From NCBI GenBank assembly GCA_032164245.1, contig JAVMKO010000010.1:31756189-31820188 (forward strand): a DNA stretch of 64,000 nucleotides, in the 5' to 3' direction. The notes under the pieces are model-generated. The model was not told the origin of the DNA, did not search any database, and worked only from the letters and a program-made list of their open reading frames with translations. Made by a program: the position numbers and the translations under genes. Source of the DNA: Sternotherus odoratus. Its lineage: Eukaryota; Chordata; Testudines; Kinosternidae. Positions 52,828 to 64,000 of this stretch are shown one piece after another (position 1 is the stretch's first letter; each line of letters starts with the position of its first letter).

Positions 52828-55800
52828 GCAAACCACACAATAGCAGTCAAACAGATGGACTTAATCTTAGACTGTTATAGGAATCAAACTGACAGTCCTG
52901 GAGACTTCTCTTTATACCATACCACTGTGCAGTGCAACCTTCCCCCACAGCCAACATGCTTCACCCTTGACCTGGAAAGACCAGGTCTTTTAGATCATTT
53001 AGACCCCTTATTTCAACTGAGGCTCCAAGCAAAGAAACTCAGCAGTCCCCGTGGTGATGGAGGTTTTGTAATGTGGACACTAGCCCAGAAGGATGCAGCC
53101 TGAGACCCACAAACTCATTCCACGTGCATCACCAAAAAGAACGCTGATGGGAAGGACAGTTCTCAGTTGCCACTGATCTGGGCTCAATTCAACATTTCAA
53201 GTCACTAGTGCTGAAAACCATCTGGCCAGCTTTTGTGTTTCCTTCCTTCCGCTGGGTTCCTGATGTCTGCATCATGCACCGTCACCTTGCATTGCAACTA
53301 CCTGCAACAGAGGGATCTGACAGCCTGCAAGGGCCCAGGTGGCTTCAGCAGGGAAGAAAATGTAAGTGAAGTGTGTGGTGGGGATATTTGCGTCGGTTTG
53401 GACCAAATATAATGAGAGCTGCTGCAAGTTTGCCACTCCCATGCACCCTCCTAATTCTACCAATGCATCTCAATCTGGACCCATAGCATCCACAGTCAAT
53501 CCTGTCCCTCCCACCCCAGCCCAACTGCCAATCCCTGATCATCAGCACCTCTGCTGTTCCATTGTGGGGCTCTCACTCTTCTCTGCCAGTGCCCCACAAC
53601 TGGCCATGCAGCACCTCCGCTATTTTGATGTGGATCGCCCCACAGCTCTGCCAGTACCAGAACCTGCCTAACTATGGGAGAGAATGCAAGGCCTGGACTG
53701 AACAAGGAGGTGGCAACCAAAATTCTGCCAAAGAATTCCTCCTTTTTCAACACCGCTGATGTTTCCAGCATCTGGTACCAACAGCAGTTCTAGTTCTCAG
53801 CTTCCCTGCACCATCTTGACAGATTTCCCCTGCTAAGCATCCTACCAGATCCCAATGGTTTTGATCAAAGCAAGCGGTGCTCAGCAGCTTTGGAGATCAA
53901 GTTGGCAGCTCATGTTCCCCGATTCCAAACCCTCGGCTCAGACATCCTGGGTTTAAACCGCTGACTGACACTCTCGCCTGACTGAGTCAGAAGCCCACCA
54001 CCTCACCATGTCGAATGAGAACAGATGTTTTTCTTAATGCCCCAGCTCCTGGAGGCCTGTGATTCTTTGAGAATCTCAGCTCTCATTAAAGAAAAAGTTT
54101 CTTCCCCTCTTAGTTGTGGAGCAAAGTTGTGGGTGTGTACATCACAGGTTCCCTGGTCTGTAGAGAAACATTGTCTCTCTATTTCCTCTCCCGCCCCGGC
54201 CCACCCACTCCAAACTCCGGATGACAGACTGTCCCTAATGCCGAGTCATGGATCCTGAGCTCTTTTAAAACTGAGTCACAACGGAAGGGAACAAAACCAT
54301 GGCTCAGCTGATGTGCATTGAGCTCCACCCACTGAGGATCTGACCCAGACACATGGAACTGGAGCCAGACAGATGCCTAAGGAGAGCAAGGATGTGACAG
54401 CACCTGCCATCCCTTTGCAACATGAATGTTCTCTTGTCCCTTTAGCAAATGACGATAAGCTCCAGCCTGTGCCAGAGTAAATAAAGCAGCCTCAGCAGGG
54501 GGCCCCCTCACCTCCTCTAGGTACAAAACCACAAGCTCCAGAAGGGAAAAAGACCCAACCAGCACATCTTGTGTCTGCACAGCTCATGTCAGTGCCTTTC
54601 CCCTGCAGAAGGAGAGGGAGGAGCAGGTAGGAACACTCCGGACTAAGCAAGCCCAGCAAAGCCCTCCCTACCATGGCATGGCTCTGGAGCAAGGGGCAGA
54701 CAGGTCCTGCAATCTCTGGCTGGGGAAAAGGGGAGATTGAAGCCACTGGCCTTTCACCTCTGAGATGGGTGGAAACTGAAGGGGAAAGTGCTTCACCTGT
54801 GTCTTGGCAGACATGGCCCCAGGGCACAAAGCCACTGGATGCTTGGCAAGGTAAGCTGCAGCTCAGGACAGGGGTGCATGAACACAGCTGGGTGGGGGCC
54901 TAGGCCTGGAGCAGCAGGGAGTGAGACCAAAGGGCAGCCCAGGACTGGGGTGCCTGGGCTGAGGTGCATTGGCAGAGCAGGGTGAGGGGGGCTTTAATAT
55001 TCATTTTCAGACCGAGGAATGCAGACCCCACCGCCCCTCCCCCGGTGAGTATGCTGTGCTCTGGCAGGTGGCTATCCTGGGGTGATAACCATCCTGACTG
55101 CCAAAAGCTGTTCTAACCCCTTCTCTGGGCAGGTCCCACTTTCGCCTCCACAAGAATGGTGGAAGGGGAAACAGTATTTATATCACAAGGGCTCTAGCCC
55201 TGTTTCACTGCCCCTACTGAAGTCTGCGCTGTGCTGTTTTCACTGGACTAGCTGGACTCAAGCTAGCTCAGACTGGCTAGCCCCCGCACAGTTTTGCTGT
55301 GTAGCCTTTGCTGGATGAAGGCCTGTATCCTCATAATGGATCCTGCTCATCCCCTTTCCCAGTTTCTAGGTGTTCTCCTGAGGTTTTTGTCTTGTTTGTT
55401 ATTTAAGGATGCAGATTTTTTTTTGGTAGCATTCATCCGGCTCTGCTGCTGAGCTACCAGCACCACAGAGACAGAGAGAAAGAATCTAGATCAGAAATTG
55501 CATTGAAACCAGCGTGTCCATGATATATTTCAATCTCTCCCATCGCCTGTACTGCTCAGTCTCAAGCAAACCCTTGTCAATACGATGGGATAGGTTTCTT
55601 TTTACATCTCTTAAATTAAAATCTAATTATACCAAGATGCCTGGAATGGTGAAACAGATTGAAGATTCCCTGTGATTCCTATTCTAGCTCAAGTTTATTT
55701 GCCTTTTACTGGCCATCACCAGCTAATTAAACTGTATCAATTTCATTTACCCAGGACAAAGTACAACCACAGAAACCATGTGTGCTCATTTATGGAAGAA

Positions 55801-58285
55801 TAAAACAAAATTTCCCTTCCCCAGCAAGCAGGAAGGATGGATTTAAGAGGATAGATCCCCGAGAGTCAGACCCCAGGGGGCAGAAACAGATCACAAAAGC
55901 CCACACAGAGAAGGTGGTCTGGATAAAGGATACTAGTTCAAGGGGAATAAGCCATCAATCCTAGACAGCCCAGTTTGGGGAAGGAGACCTCAGACAGAAC
56001 TAATATTGGAATGTATCATTTTAAGAACAGTACTTTGGGGCAGTATCCCTTTAAATAACTTGTTACCCCTCTAGCAGCACTCGCTGTGCTTTATACTTTC
56101 AGAAGCTGCCAGAAACCAGCAGCATGTATGTAGTGATCCATGTGTGTGAATAGCCAGTGAATGCTTCTTTGGGACCCAACTCTGACTGTGTGATTTCTTC
56201 ATATCGTTTTTGTTGTGTAATGAGCAAAAGACTCATTGAGAGGCAAGAGGACTCCGACTCAGTCTGGGTGGAAAGTAGAATCTGTGTCATGCCCTCAAAC
56301 CCTGAGGCACTAGAAAACGAGGATACTTCATGGTGCACACTTCCCTATGTGCTCTACTCCCCGGTAGCAGTCAGCCTTGTATCCCAGGCTAACACCCAGG
56401 CAGGCCATCGTGTTCTGCCTACCTCAGGTCCTCCTGCACTTTGAATTGGAGGCATTTTTATTTTTCACTTCCCACTCTCAGCTTTTGTGAAGTCTTGCTG
56501 CGTGCTGTAAACAGCTGCTAAGTTCCACCCCAGAGAGGGGTGCATTTTAGTGGTAGACAAAGAGATCTACCTAGCTACCTTTTTTCTTTTTTTTAAATGC
56601 CACCTCTCACAATAGCATTTGAGCGCCTTCCATGAGGGAGTAACCCAACTGTCAATAGTCCTGAGGTCTAATTCTCTTCCCTTCTTCCTTCGGCTGGGCA
56701 GGGCTATGGCTTGGTGTTGATTTGGCATAATCTATTCCCACTCGGCTTTCTCTTCTCTAGAACCAGAACCAGTTTCATACAAGCCCATAAGCCACTGGTG
56801 ACTTTGGGTTGCTCCTGACCGGGACCAGATCTAAACTGTATTTGAGTCAGTTGTGTTGTTAACCGGGATGAGAATGGAGCCTATAAGCCACAAACGCCAG
56901 CTCAGACTGCAACTGTCCGGGGATGATATTTAATTCTCAGGCCATTTTAACCTCTCAGTGCTCCTCAGGGGAGGATACTCAGGGGCGTGCTCTGACAATT
57001 TTAGTAAGGCATGAAACTACTCACATGCATGTCACAGGCAGTTGAGAAAGGCATCATCCAGATGGCACCACCTCACACATTTGGTGCACACGAGGTTATG
57101 CTGCGCCGAGGACACCACTGGACAGTACAGAGTTGGTCGGACACACAGGGCATGCAATGACTGCCTGGCACGCATAGACGGCAGGCCACTGGAGAGACTG
57201 CAAAGCAAGAGATTTTCAGAGAGCGGCGCTCAGGGGATGTCCGCTGCTGCCCAAGTGTGCACTATCACTGCCGAAGTACAAAGCAACTTGGCCTCCCTCC
57301 CTCAGGTACCTTTGACAAGGCTCAGTTTAGCTCCAGACCCAGTGGGACTCCGAGATCAGTTCTCACCTGCACTGAGAACAGCTGTTACTCTTTTCTCCAT
57401 GAAAGAAGTTTTGAATCACTTTCCAGACAAAGATTGCATTGTCTCTGAACTGGTTTCCCTCACATCTCTCTTTCCCTGCTCTCCAGTACCCCTGCTAGGC
57501 TGCCCTTTTCAAAAAAGTGATTCAATTTTCACGCTTCCCTATATTCCAAAATATCCTCTGCTTTGTAGCACAAAAAAAACCTCCCCCCCCCCCCGCCCCA
57601 TAGTTCCCTCAGCAGAGTGTCTTCCACCAGCGCATCAGCACTTTTCCATCTCAGCAGGAACAGAGGAGGGTAGGAGAAGAATGGGAAAGATGAATTCATG
57701 TGGTTAAGCTACCTCGAAAAATCAAGGAGGATCAGCTGGACTGGAGGTCTCAGACAGCGATGAACAATTTTGACTGGTTCTGGTCATACTTTCTAAAGCA
57801 ATATTATTAGTAGGGCTGGTCAAAATATTTGTTGTGAATAAATTATCTGACAAATGTGCCCCTTTATTGCCTGTTTCTATTTCTGCAAAGGTGACTATGC
57901 AGCTAGGAAAGGTTGATGCCTTTTCTTTTCTGTGTCCCTTCAGCTTTCAAAGCACTTGCCCTCCAATCCACCAGCCATTTTTGTTCTCAGAGCTCAGTTC
58001 AGACTGTCAGACGAGCTGCTCCACGCTGTGCTCTCTCATGGAGACACTTTGTTCTTTCTTGTTTTCTTAAAACACAACAAAAAATCTTTTGGAGTAACAG
58101 TATTATTTGCTTGTTGCGTGCAGAAAAAAACATGACTCTTTGCCACAGAGTTTGTAAGGATAATTTACAACCTATGGATTGCTCAGGGACTGAGCACTTC
58201 CACCACTCACAGTTTGTTATTTGTGATGTGCACTGAGTCATGTGCTATTGTTTCTGCTTCCTGATTGGATGACTAACTTTATAAC
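52828..58285. other. No gene seen; about 5.5 kb unassigned DNA
   Basis: No exon or full repeat is convincing. A 221-codon frame at 57042-57707 (+) has no recognised domain and ends in a C-run (about 57585-57600). At 56508-56560 a stretch resembles 22798-22845 ('caccccagag'), an unnamed dispersed repeat. Confidence 0.4.
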
Positions 58286-58289
58286 CAGG

Positions 58290-58505
58290 GGAATAATATC
58301 TGGCTCTTATACAGCACTTTTTAGATGTAGAGCTCAAGATACTTTACAAAGGGCAGTATTATCATACCCATTTTACAGACAGAGAAACTGAGGCAGAGGG
58401 AGGCCAGGACTTGCCCAAGGACACCCAGTAAGCAGAAGAACCAGGACTTTAACCCATTTTTTCTTGAGTGCCACACCAGCGCACAAGCCACTAGGCCACG
58501 CTGAA
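58290..58505 (-). repeat. MIR SINE, minus strand
   Basis: 'atacagcactttttagatgt', 'tcatacccattttacagaca', 'gagaaactgaggcagaggga', 'acttgcccaaggacacccag', 'agccactaggccacgct' follow the reverse MIR order through to its 5' end. Confidence 0.85.
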
Positions 58506-59729
58506 CACTCTTGGTCATGTATGAGTACTCTTGCTGGCAGGCAAAAACAGCTCTTTGTATGAGCAGTCTTTGCCCAAACACCTAAGCCTGGATAAATCCC
58601 CATCCCAAATAGCAAATAATAAGGGGTACCAACCTGGGGAAAGCACACAGCCACTAAGAACTGGAGCAAATGGTCACAAAACTGTCCCTGCAGAATGCCC
58701 CTGGGCATAATTACTAGTGAAGTCCTGGGACACAATCCACAGCTGAGGAAGCAAAAGGTCACTCTGAGCTACTTTAGGCCTCCTCTCATCCCGGGCCAGT
58801 TGGGGGAGGAGCCAACACAGCTCTTTGCACAAGTTATAGCAGCTATAAGACTGCTCTAGCTTACACCAACTAGAATAGTCCTCTAGGGACCATTCTGCCT
58901 TGCAGGGATTGTGAGATATACCAGGGCTGCTACTGGACACTCAGATTAGATATCATGGTGATGAGCACAGTATAAGAACTTGAACAGAATATAATGATGA
59001 AAACCTACGAGCTGTTTGTTCACAGAGAGAAATCCCAGAAAGCAGCATCTCTTGCCCTGTGACTGGATGAGCCCCAAAGACCCTCCAGGAGTCTTTACTA
59101 CAAGAAAGGGAGATATTCTGAAGGGTGTGTGTGTGAAACTCCCAGGGACTGAAGATTAACCTCCCTGACATGAAGCCACCCCCTTTTCCTTAACATTGCC
59201 CCAGCTTTATGCTCATCCCCTCCCTACTGGGAAGCTCAGAACAACCCGAGTCTGAAATGTAATATATTTTTGAAACAAATTTGCTTTGTCCTTAAACTTT
59301 TTTCAACCCTGATTGTGAACAAATTTGGTCTCAGAATCTAACAAGCATCTAAACAAAACCGCATACAAGAAAAGCACATTAGCTGCTGTCAGGAAAGTTA
59401 ATTATTTACGTCAGAGGGAAGCTCTGAAGAATCGGTTACCCAGCCGGGGTGTGCTGTAAACTGCTGGTGAATTATTCAAGCGCTGATTTTAAGTGATTCC
59501 TGAAATAAAGACGGTGAAGACGAGGGGGGAAAATATTCCAAAGGGCTGTTTTAATGAGAAGTCAATCACCAGCTTTTCTCCATCCATCTCCTAGGCCACA
59601 GCTGCAAAGGATTCTGGGCCCTTTCTTATCAGTTCAATTCACTCGGCCACAATTCAGAAAACATTGCCCCCTGGTGATAAAGAAGGATGTTTCACAGCAG
59701 GGCCTCATCAGGGCTAACGAGGCCTCCAG

Positions 59730-60490
59730 GAGGATTTTCTTCTGGCAGTGTCCTGTGCAATGCTGCATAGTGCCAAGTCACAGGCCTAATGCACAGCAGC
59801 AACTCACTGTGTGCTCTGGGGCTTTGCGAATTGCTAGTGTGGAGGATTTTTTTTAAGTGTTTGCAGCAGTGGCAGGAGCTGTGTCGAAGCAGCCAAAGCG
59901 CCTGCAGCGTGAGCTTCCTTGCAGCAGTGCCCTGTCAGTGCTCATGCTGCATAACTTTCCTCTCAATGCCAAGTCCCCCGCAGCATGAGCTTTCTCATAG
60001 CAGTGCCTTGTCCATGCCAGCTGGGACTCCAGCAGCAGACTAGTTACCTCAGAGCAGTCTCTGCTCAGTGCTAGGCAGGACTCCATGTTTACTTTCCTCA
60101 CAGCGGTGTCCTGTTGGTTTGAGGTAGGAATTTAGCTTTCTTATTGCTGTGCATTGTTAATACCAGTTGGGACTTCCCACCTCTGGATCGTGCTCAAAAT
60201 AGCATCCTGTCCTGACAGACTTCAATACACTAAGATTGGGAGCTCTGGACTCCACACAGCATCTATTGTCCCGTCAGGGCCATGAGGCAGAAATGCCAGT
60301 CAAGCTGTCTGCCACATCATTTGTGTCCTCAGGAACTCAGTGCCAGGCCCTTCTGGAACTCTCCACAGCTTCCATCTCCACAGCCGGCTACACGGCAGGG
60401 TCCTGTCAATACCCGCTGGGCCTGGGAGCTATCTCCCAGCAGCAGTGCTCCATGGCAGTTCCCGTTGGAACTTATCTAGCATCTGTTTCC
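59730..60490. repeat. Degenerate tandem-like repeat with CAGCAGTGYCCTGTC cores
   Basis: Cores at about 59743 ('tggcagtgtcctgtgcaatg'), 59923 ('cagcagtgccctgtcagtgc'), 59999 ('agcagtgccttgtccatgcc'), 60053, 60100 ('cagcggtgtcctgttgg'), 60144, 60397 ('ggcagggtcctgtcaatacc') and 60440, often followed by 'agctgggact'. Spacing is irregular, commonly about 45-80 bp. Confidence 0.55.
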
Positions 60491-60499
60491 TTAGACTGA

Positions 60500-61680
60500 C
60501 CTCTCCGATGTGAGTCTTGTCCCAATGACAAGGCTTCAGACAACCACCCTCTGGCTCTCCCTGGCTTCTGGAGGCTCCCCAGACCTGCCTTGTCCTGGGT
60601 ACCGTCATTGTCTCCCTCTCAGGTAGCTGTGCTGGCCCACCAGGTACTGGATGAAACAGGGCTGGTGGGGCACAAGGTAGAAACTGAAGAAGAGGACCAA
60701 GGGCTACAGACCTCACCCTGGAGGATTAGTAATGCCACTCATCGTGTATTATGTGAAAATAATTTGGGCCCAGGATTCATAGCCCAAATCACCAGGGAAT
60801 TTGGTGATTTGACGTGGACATGGGCCTAGCCTGAACCTCCACCCCTCGTCATACCCAGATGCAGCCTGATCAGCGATGGACTCAAGTGATCATTTACATG
60901 AATGATTGGAGAGCTAAGAGCAGGTTTGCGGGGGATGGGTCTGAACTGAACAGTGCATCTCACAATGAGACACCGTTCCAAGCTGTGCTCAGAGGAACAA
61001 ACCCTCTAGTCTGGCCAGTGGAGGAACCTGGCCTCGTCTCTGATCTTGTTAACTGGAAAAGCAGCAAACAGGTGGAGAATGGATGTTACTGCCAATTTTA
61101 GTTCAAAGCCAGACCATTTCCCCCTTAAGGCACAAAGAGAGACATGAAAAACATCCAAAACTACCTCCAGGTGAACAAAACGGCTCCCCCTCTCTCGAGC
61201 ATGTTCTGATTGTGGCGCTTTCAGACTTAGGGAGCTCCAGATGAAACACCATTGGGCAGTGCAGGTGTTCTCGCACCATTCATACCTTCTAACAAGGGTA
61301 GCCACAGGGCACAAGCCAGACTCACACGTGCAATTAATGAACGAAGGAATGAAAATCTAGTTTTGCAACAAATTTTGATATTTCAAGCTGGTTGGGTTTT
61401 TTTAAAGATTCAAAACTGACCTCTTCTTTGGTTAGTTGGTTGACATTTTTGTCAAAGTTGAAATGCTTAAGGACATTAATGAAAACCGAGGGTTTGATAA
61501 ACCAGAAACGTTGATTATTTTGATAATGTTTTTGACCTAATGTTGATTAAGAAAGTCACCAATGTCAGCACATTTTTAAAGGTCATTTATGGACAACAAA
61601 AGCCATCAACCAGATCTAATTCCATCAACATATCCCAAGCCATACATCACAATGCAGGAGCTTGCGTCTGCATAATTTTT
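60500..61680. other. No gene seen
   Basis: Unassigned DNA; 61370-61570 is T/A-rich with motifs like those at 31560-32330. Confidence 0.4.
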
Positions 61681-61682
61681 TT

Positions 61683-61915
61683 CAACAGTGAGGGTAACTA
61701 ACTGGTGGAACAACTTACCAAGAGCCATGATAGATTCTCCATCGCTGAATATTTCCAAATCAAGGCTAGATTTTTTAAAAGCTCCTCTTTAGTTCAAAAG
61801 GAATTATTTTGGGGGAGCTCTATGGCCTGTGTTTTATCAGAGGTCAGATTTGGTGATCACAGTCGTCCCTTCTGGCCTGGGAATCCACATATCACAACGC
61901 AGGGGTCTTGTGAAA
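61683..61915 (+). mobile_element. CR1 3' end fragment, subfamily A
   Basis: 'actggtggaacaacttacca', 'gatagattctccatcgctga', 'ggaattattttgggggagct', 'ctatggcctgtgttttatca', 'cagtcgtcccttctggcctg' is the 3' end of a CR1 subfamily distinct from the next copy. Confidence 0.85.
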
Positions 61916-61929
61916 GCAAATAGCCCTAT

Positions 61930-62808
61930 GCAGCACCTTGGCAATGTTGATAAAAGCAAGGTAATGCACACTGGAAAACACAATCCCAACCACCCGTACA
62001 AAATGATGGGGTCTAAATTAGCTGTTGCCACTCAAGAAAGAGATCTTGCGGTCATTGTGGATAGTTCTCTGGAAACATCCACTCAATGTTAGGAACCACT
62101 AGGAAAGGGATAGATATAAGAGAAAATCTCATATTGCCACTATATAAAGCCATGGTACCCTCACACCTTGAATAAGGTGTGCAGTTCTGGTCACCCCATC
62201 TCAAAAAAAAATATTAGAATTGGAAAAGGTACAGAGATGGGTAACAAAAATGATTAGGGGGATGGAGCAGCTTCCGTATGAGGAGAGATTAAAAACTTTT
62301 CAGCTTGGAAAAGAGACAACTAAGCGGGGGTATGATAGAGGGCTGTAAAATCTTGACTGGCATGGAGAAAGTGATAAGAAAGTGTTATTTATTACTTCCC
62401 ATAACATAAGAACTAGGGGTGACCCAATGAAATTAATAGGCAGCAGGTGTAAAACAAACAAAGGAAAGTATTTCTTCACACAACACAGAGTCAACCTGTG
62501 GAACTCGTCATGTGGGAGCCAAAACTAGAACGGTGTTCAAAAAAGAACTAGATAGGTTGGAGGACAGGTCCATCAATGACTATTAGCCAGAATGGTCAGA
62601 GATGCAGCCCCATGCACTCAGTGTCCCTAAACCTCTGACAGCCAGAAGCTGGTTATGGATGACAGGGGATGGATCACTATAAATAGCTCTATTCTGTTCA
62701 TTCCCTCTGAAGCATCTGGCACTGGCAACTGTTGGAAGACAGGGTATTGGGATAGACAGCCCGTTCGTCTGACCCAGTATGGCCATTCTCATATTCTTAT
62801 CATGAGGT
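61930..62808 (+). mobile_element. CR1 3' end fragment, subfamily B
   Basis: Starts with 'cacactggaaaacacaatcc', passes the reverse-transcriptase C-terminal region ('ttctggtcaccccatctcaa', 'atgaggagagattaaaaact') and the UTR ('ggcactggcaactgttggaa', 'ctgacccagtatggccattc'). Several stops break the frame. It begins about 15 bp after the previous CR1 fragment ends. Confidence 0.9.
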
Positions 62809-64000
62809 TCTTATTTGGTTGCACAGGACCCATTCAGAGCAGGCAATAGCCATACAAATGTCATGTATTGTTGGGAGAGGAGACAAAGAATCTGAAACAA
62901 CTTCCCCCCTCCCCCCAAATGCAACACAGATCAAAAAGAAAATAGGGGAAAGTATGTTATTGCCTCTGTTTGGAGTGGGGAAGATTCAGAAATGAGCAAA
63001 CACCAGATTGTTTTGCTTCTGCTCACAAATAAATACAGTGGCAGCCCTAATGGGATTTTACATTAAAAGATTTTTTTTTAAATACCCACCTCCACAAATA
63101 GAGTTTTATAAGGTCAACTAACAGATGCACAGTAGCAAAGAAATCACTAATGTTTTGTTGTCCCTCCTCAGGGAGTCCTTTTCAAGTCTATACTGCTGTT
63201 GTCTTCAGGTCCCCTCTTCTAATTCTCTGCTTTAACCCCAACGGTCATGCTTCCAGCGGAGGAAGACTGGGTAATAATCCTTTGGGATCTCATCACAGAG
63301 TCTCTTACGGGTAGAGTTTTCCAAACAGTTCAGCACTCATGATCAGGGCCAGATTTTCCAAAGAGCTAAGCCCATTGTGCATGCAGTTACCTTGAAAATG
63401 TGGGCCTCGGTAGGTGAAGGGATTTCAGCGGGGTATTTCCAAGCTGCTGGGACATGCCGAGTCACTTTTGCAGCCTTCCATGCCTCTTCCCTCACCCCAT
63501 GTGCCCAAGACAGGAAGAGTCTCGTGAGTGTTGATGCACGAAAGGGGTGAGAACACACAGGATGAGACGTAACACAAACCTCATATTGAAAAAACTCTGA
63601 ACACAGCGATGTAAAGTGGCAGGAGAGGACTGAAGAGGCCGGGGGGGGGGGGGGGGGTTTCACACTGTCTAAAGAAATGGGCAATCGCCTCTCACTATGT
63701 AGAGGTGTCAAGGTCATGCTTGTAATGTCCACATATTAATGTGTAATAATGATAGTGGCGCATGGATAGGGGAGGATAAGGGCTTGGCTAATGGTTCAGC
63801 CAGAGATGTGTACATAGGCTATTGTGGAGCCAATATCACACAGTTAGAGGTTGTCATTTCAGGTCTGCTTCCAAAATTGACCTCTGGCCAAAATTTTCCA
63901 ACTGACCCTATTTAAGGGGCCTGATTTTCAGTGGTGCTGAACACCAAAAATGCTCTTCAAGTCAGTATTTGCTGTAGGAGCTCTGCACCTCTGAAAATCA
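62809..64000. other. No gene seen; right end of the window
   Basis: Unassigned DNA with a poly-G run at about 63640-63657 and two copies of a dispersed repeat with 'gggccagattttccaaagag' (63346) and 'gggcctgattttcagtggtg' (63917). Confidence 0.4.

Noticed and set aside
57042..57707. 221-codon plus-strand frame
   Set aside because: No recognised domain, mixed composition, ends after a C-run; fits a chance frame.

Overview
This is vertebrate nuclear DNA, most likely from a turtle, although another slowly evolving amniote such as a crocodilian is possible. The window carries CR1 LINE 3' ends of several subfamilies, old MIR-type CORE-SINEs, a PIF/Harbinger transposon, a Penelope-like element (PLE), a Ty3/Gypsy-type LTR element, hAT, Tigger/pogo and mariner-like elements and snap-back MITEs. 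It has no compact gene organisation. Most open frames are chance frames in GC-rich or tandem-repeat DNA. I see no host gene with a convincing multi-exon structure.

Layout: (1) 1-533 is a C-rich minisatellite. (2) About 1520-2560 is a CpG island, perhaps a promoter/first exon of a gene running leftwards out of the window. (3) 3334-7213 is a near full-length Harbinger transposon. Its transposase is open except for one in-frame TGA; its partner gene has lost the SANT exon. (4) 8176-8530 is a processed NPM1 (nucleophosmin) pseudogene. (5) 8.5-22 kb is ordinary intergenic or intronic DNA with MIR, CR1 and MITE relics, a hAT element (18747-19429, 8-bp target duplication) and a Tigger-like element (21955-22495). 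(6) 22.5-30 kb is mostly unassigned, with one possible exon at 28642-28817 (minus). (7) 30009-31374 is a mariner-like non-autonomous element; a short relative sits at 52689-52825. (8) 32690-33485 is a CR1. (9) 33.5-41.1 kb is unassigned DNA. (10) 41124-46447 is the dominant feature: a 44-bp CpG-rich minisatellite of 121 copies with no net length change, and internal higher-order duplication. (11) 46.8-52.8 kb is a cluster of mobile elements: CR1, MITE, an inverted twin PLE insertion with 14-bp target duplications and a GIY-YIG endonuclease frame, and an internally deleted Gypsy-type element with an intact gag frame. (12) 53-64 kb is unassigned DNA with MIR, a degenerate repeat at 59.7-60.5 kb and two CR1 fragments at 61.7-62.8 kb.

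The coding capacity visible here is almost all mobile-element protein: a Harbinger transposase and partner, a PLE endonuclease C-terminus, a Gypsy gag and CR1 reverse-transcriptase C-terminal relics. The parts most worth attention are the 44-bp array, the PLE twin insertion with a hammerhead-like motif in its terminal sequence, the nearly intact Harbinger transposase, and the gag-only LTR element. Family names rest on recognised motifs and remembered consensus sequences; no database search was possible.
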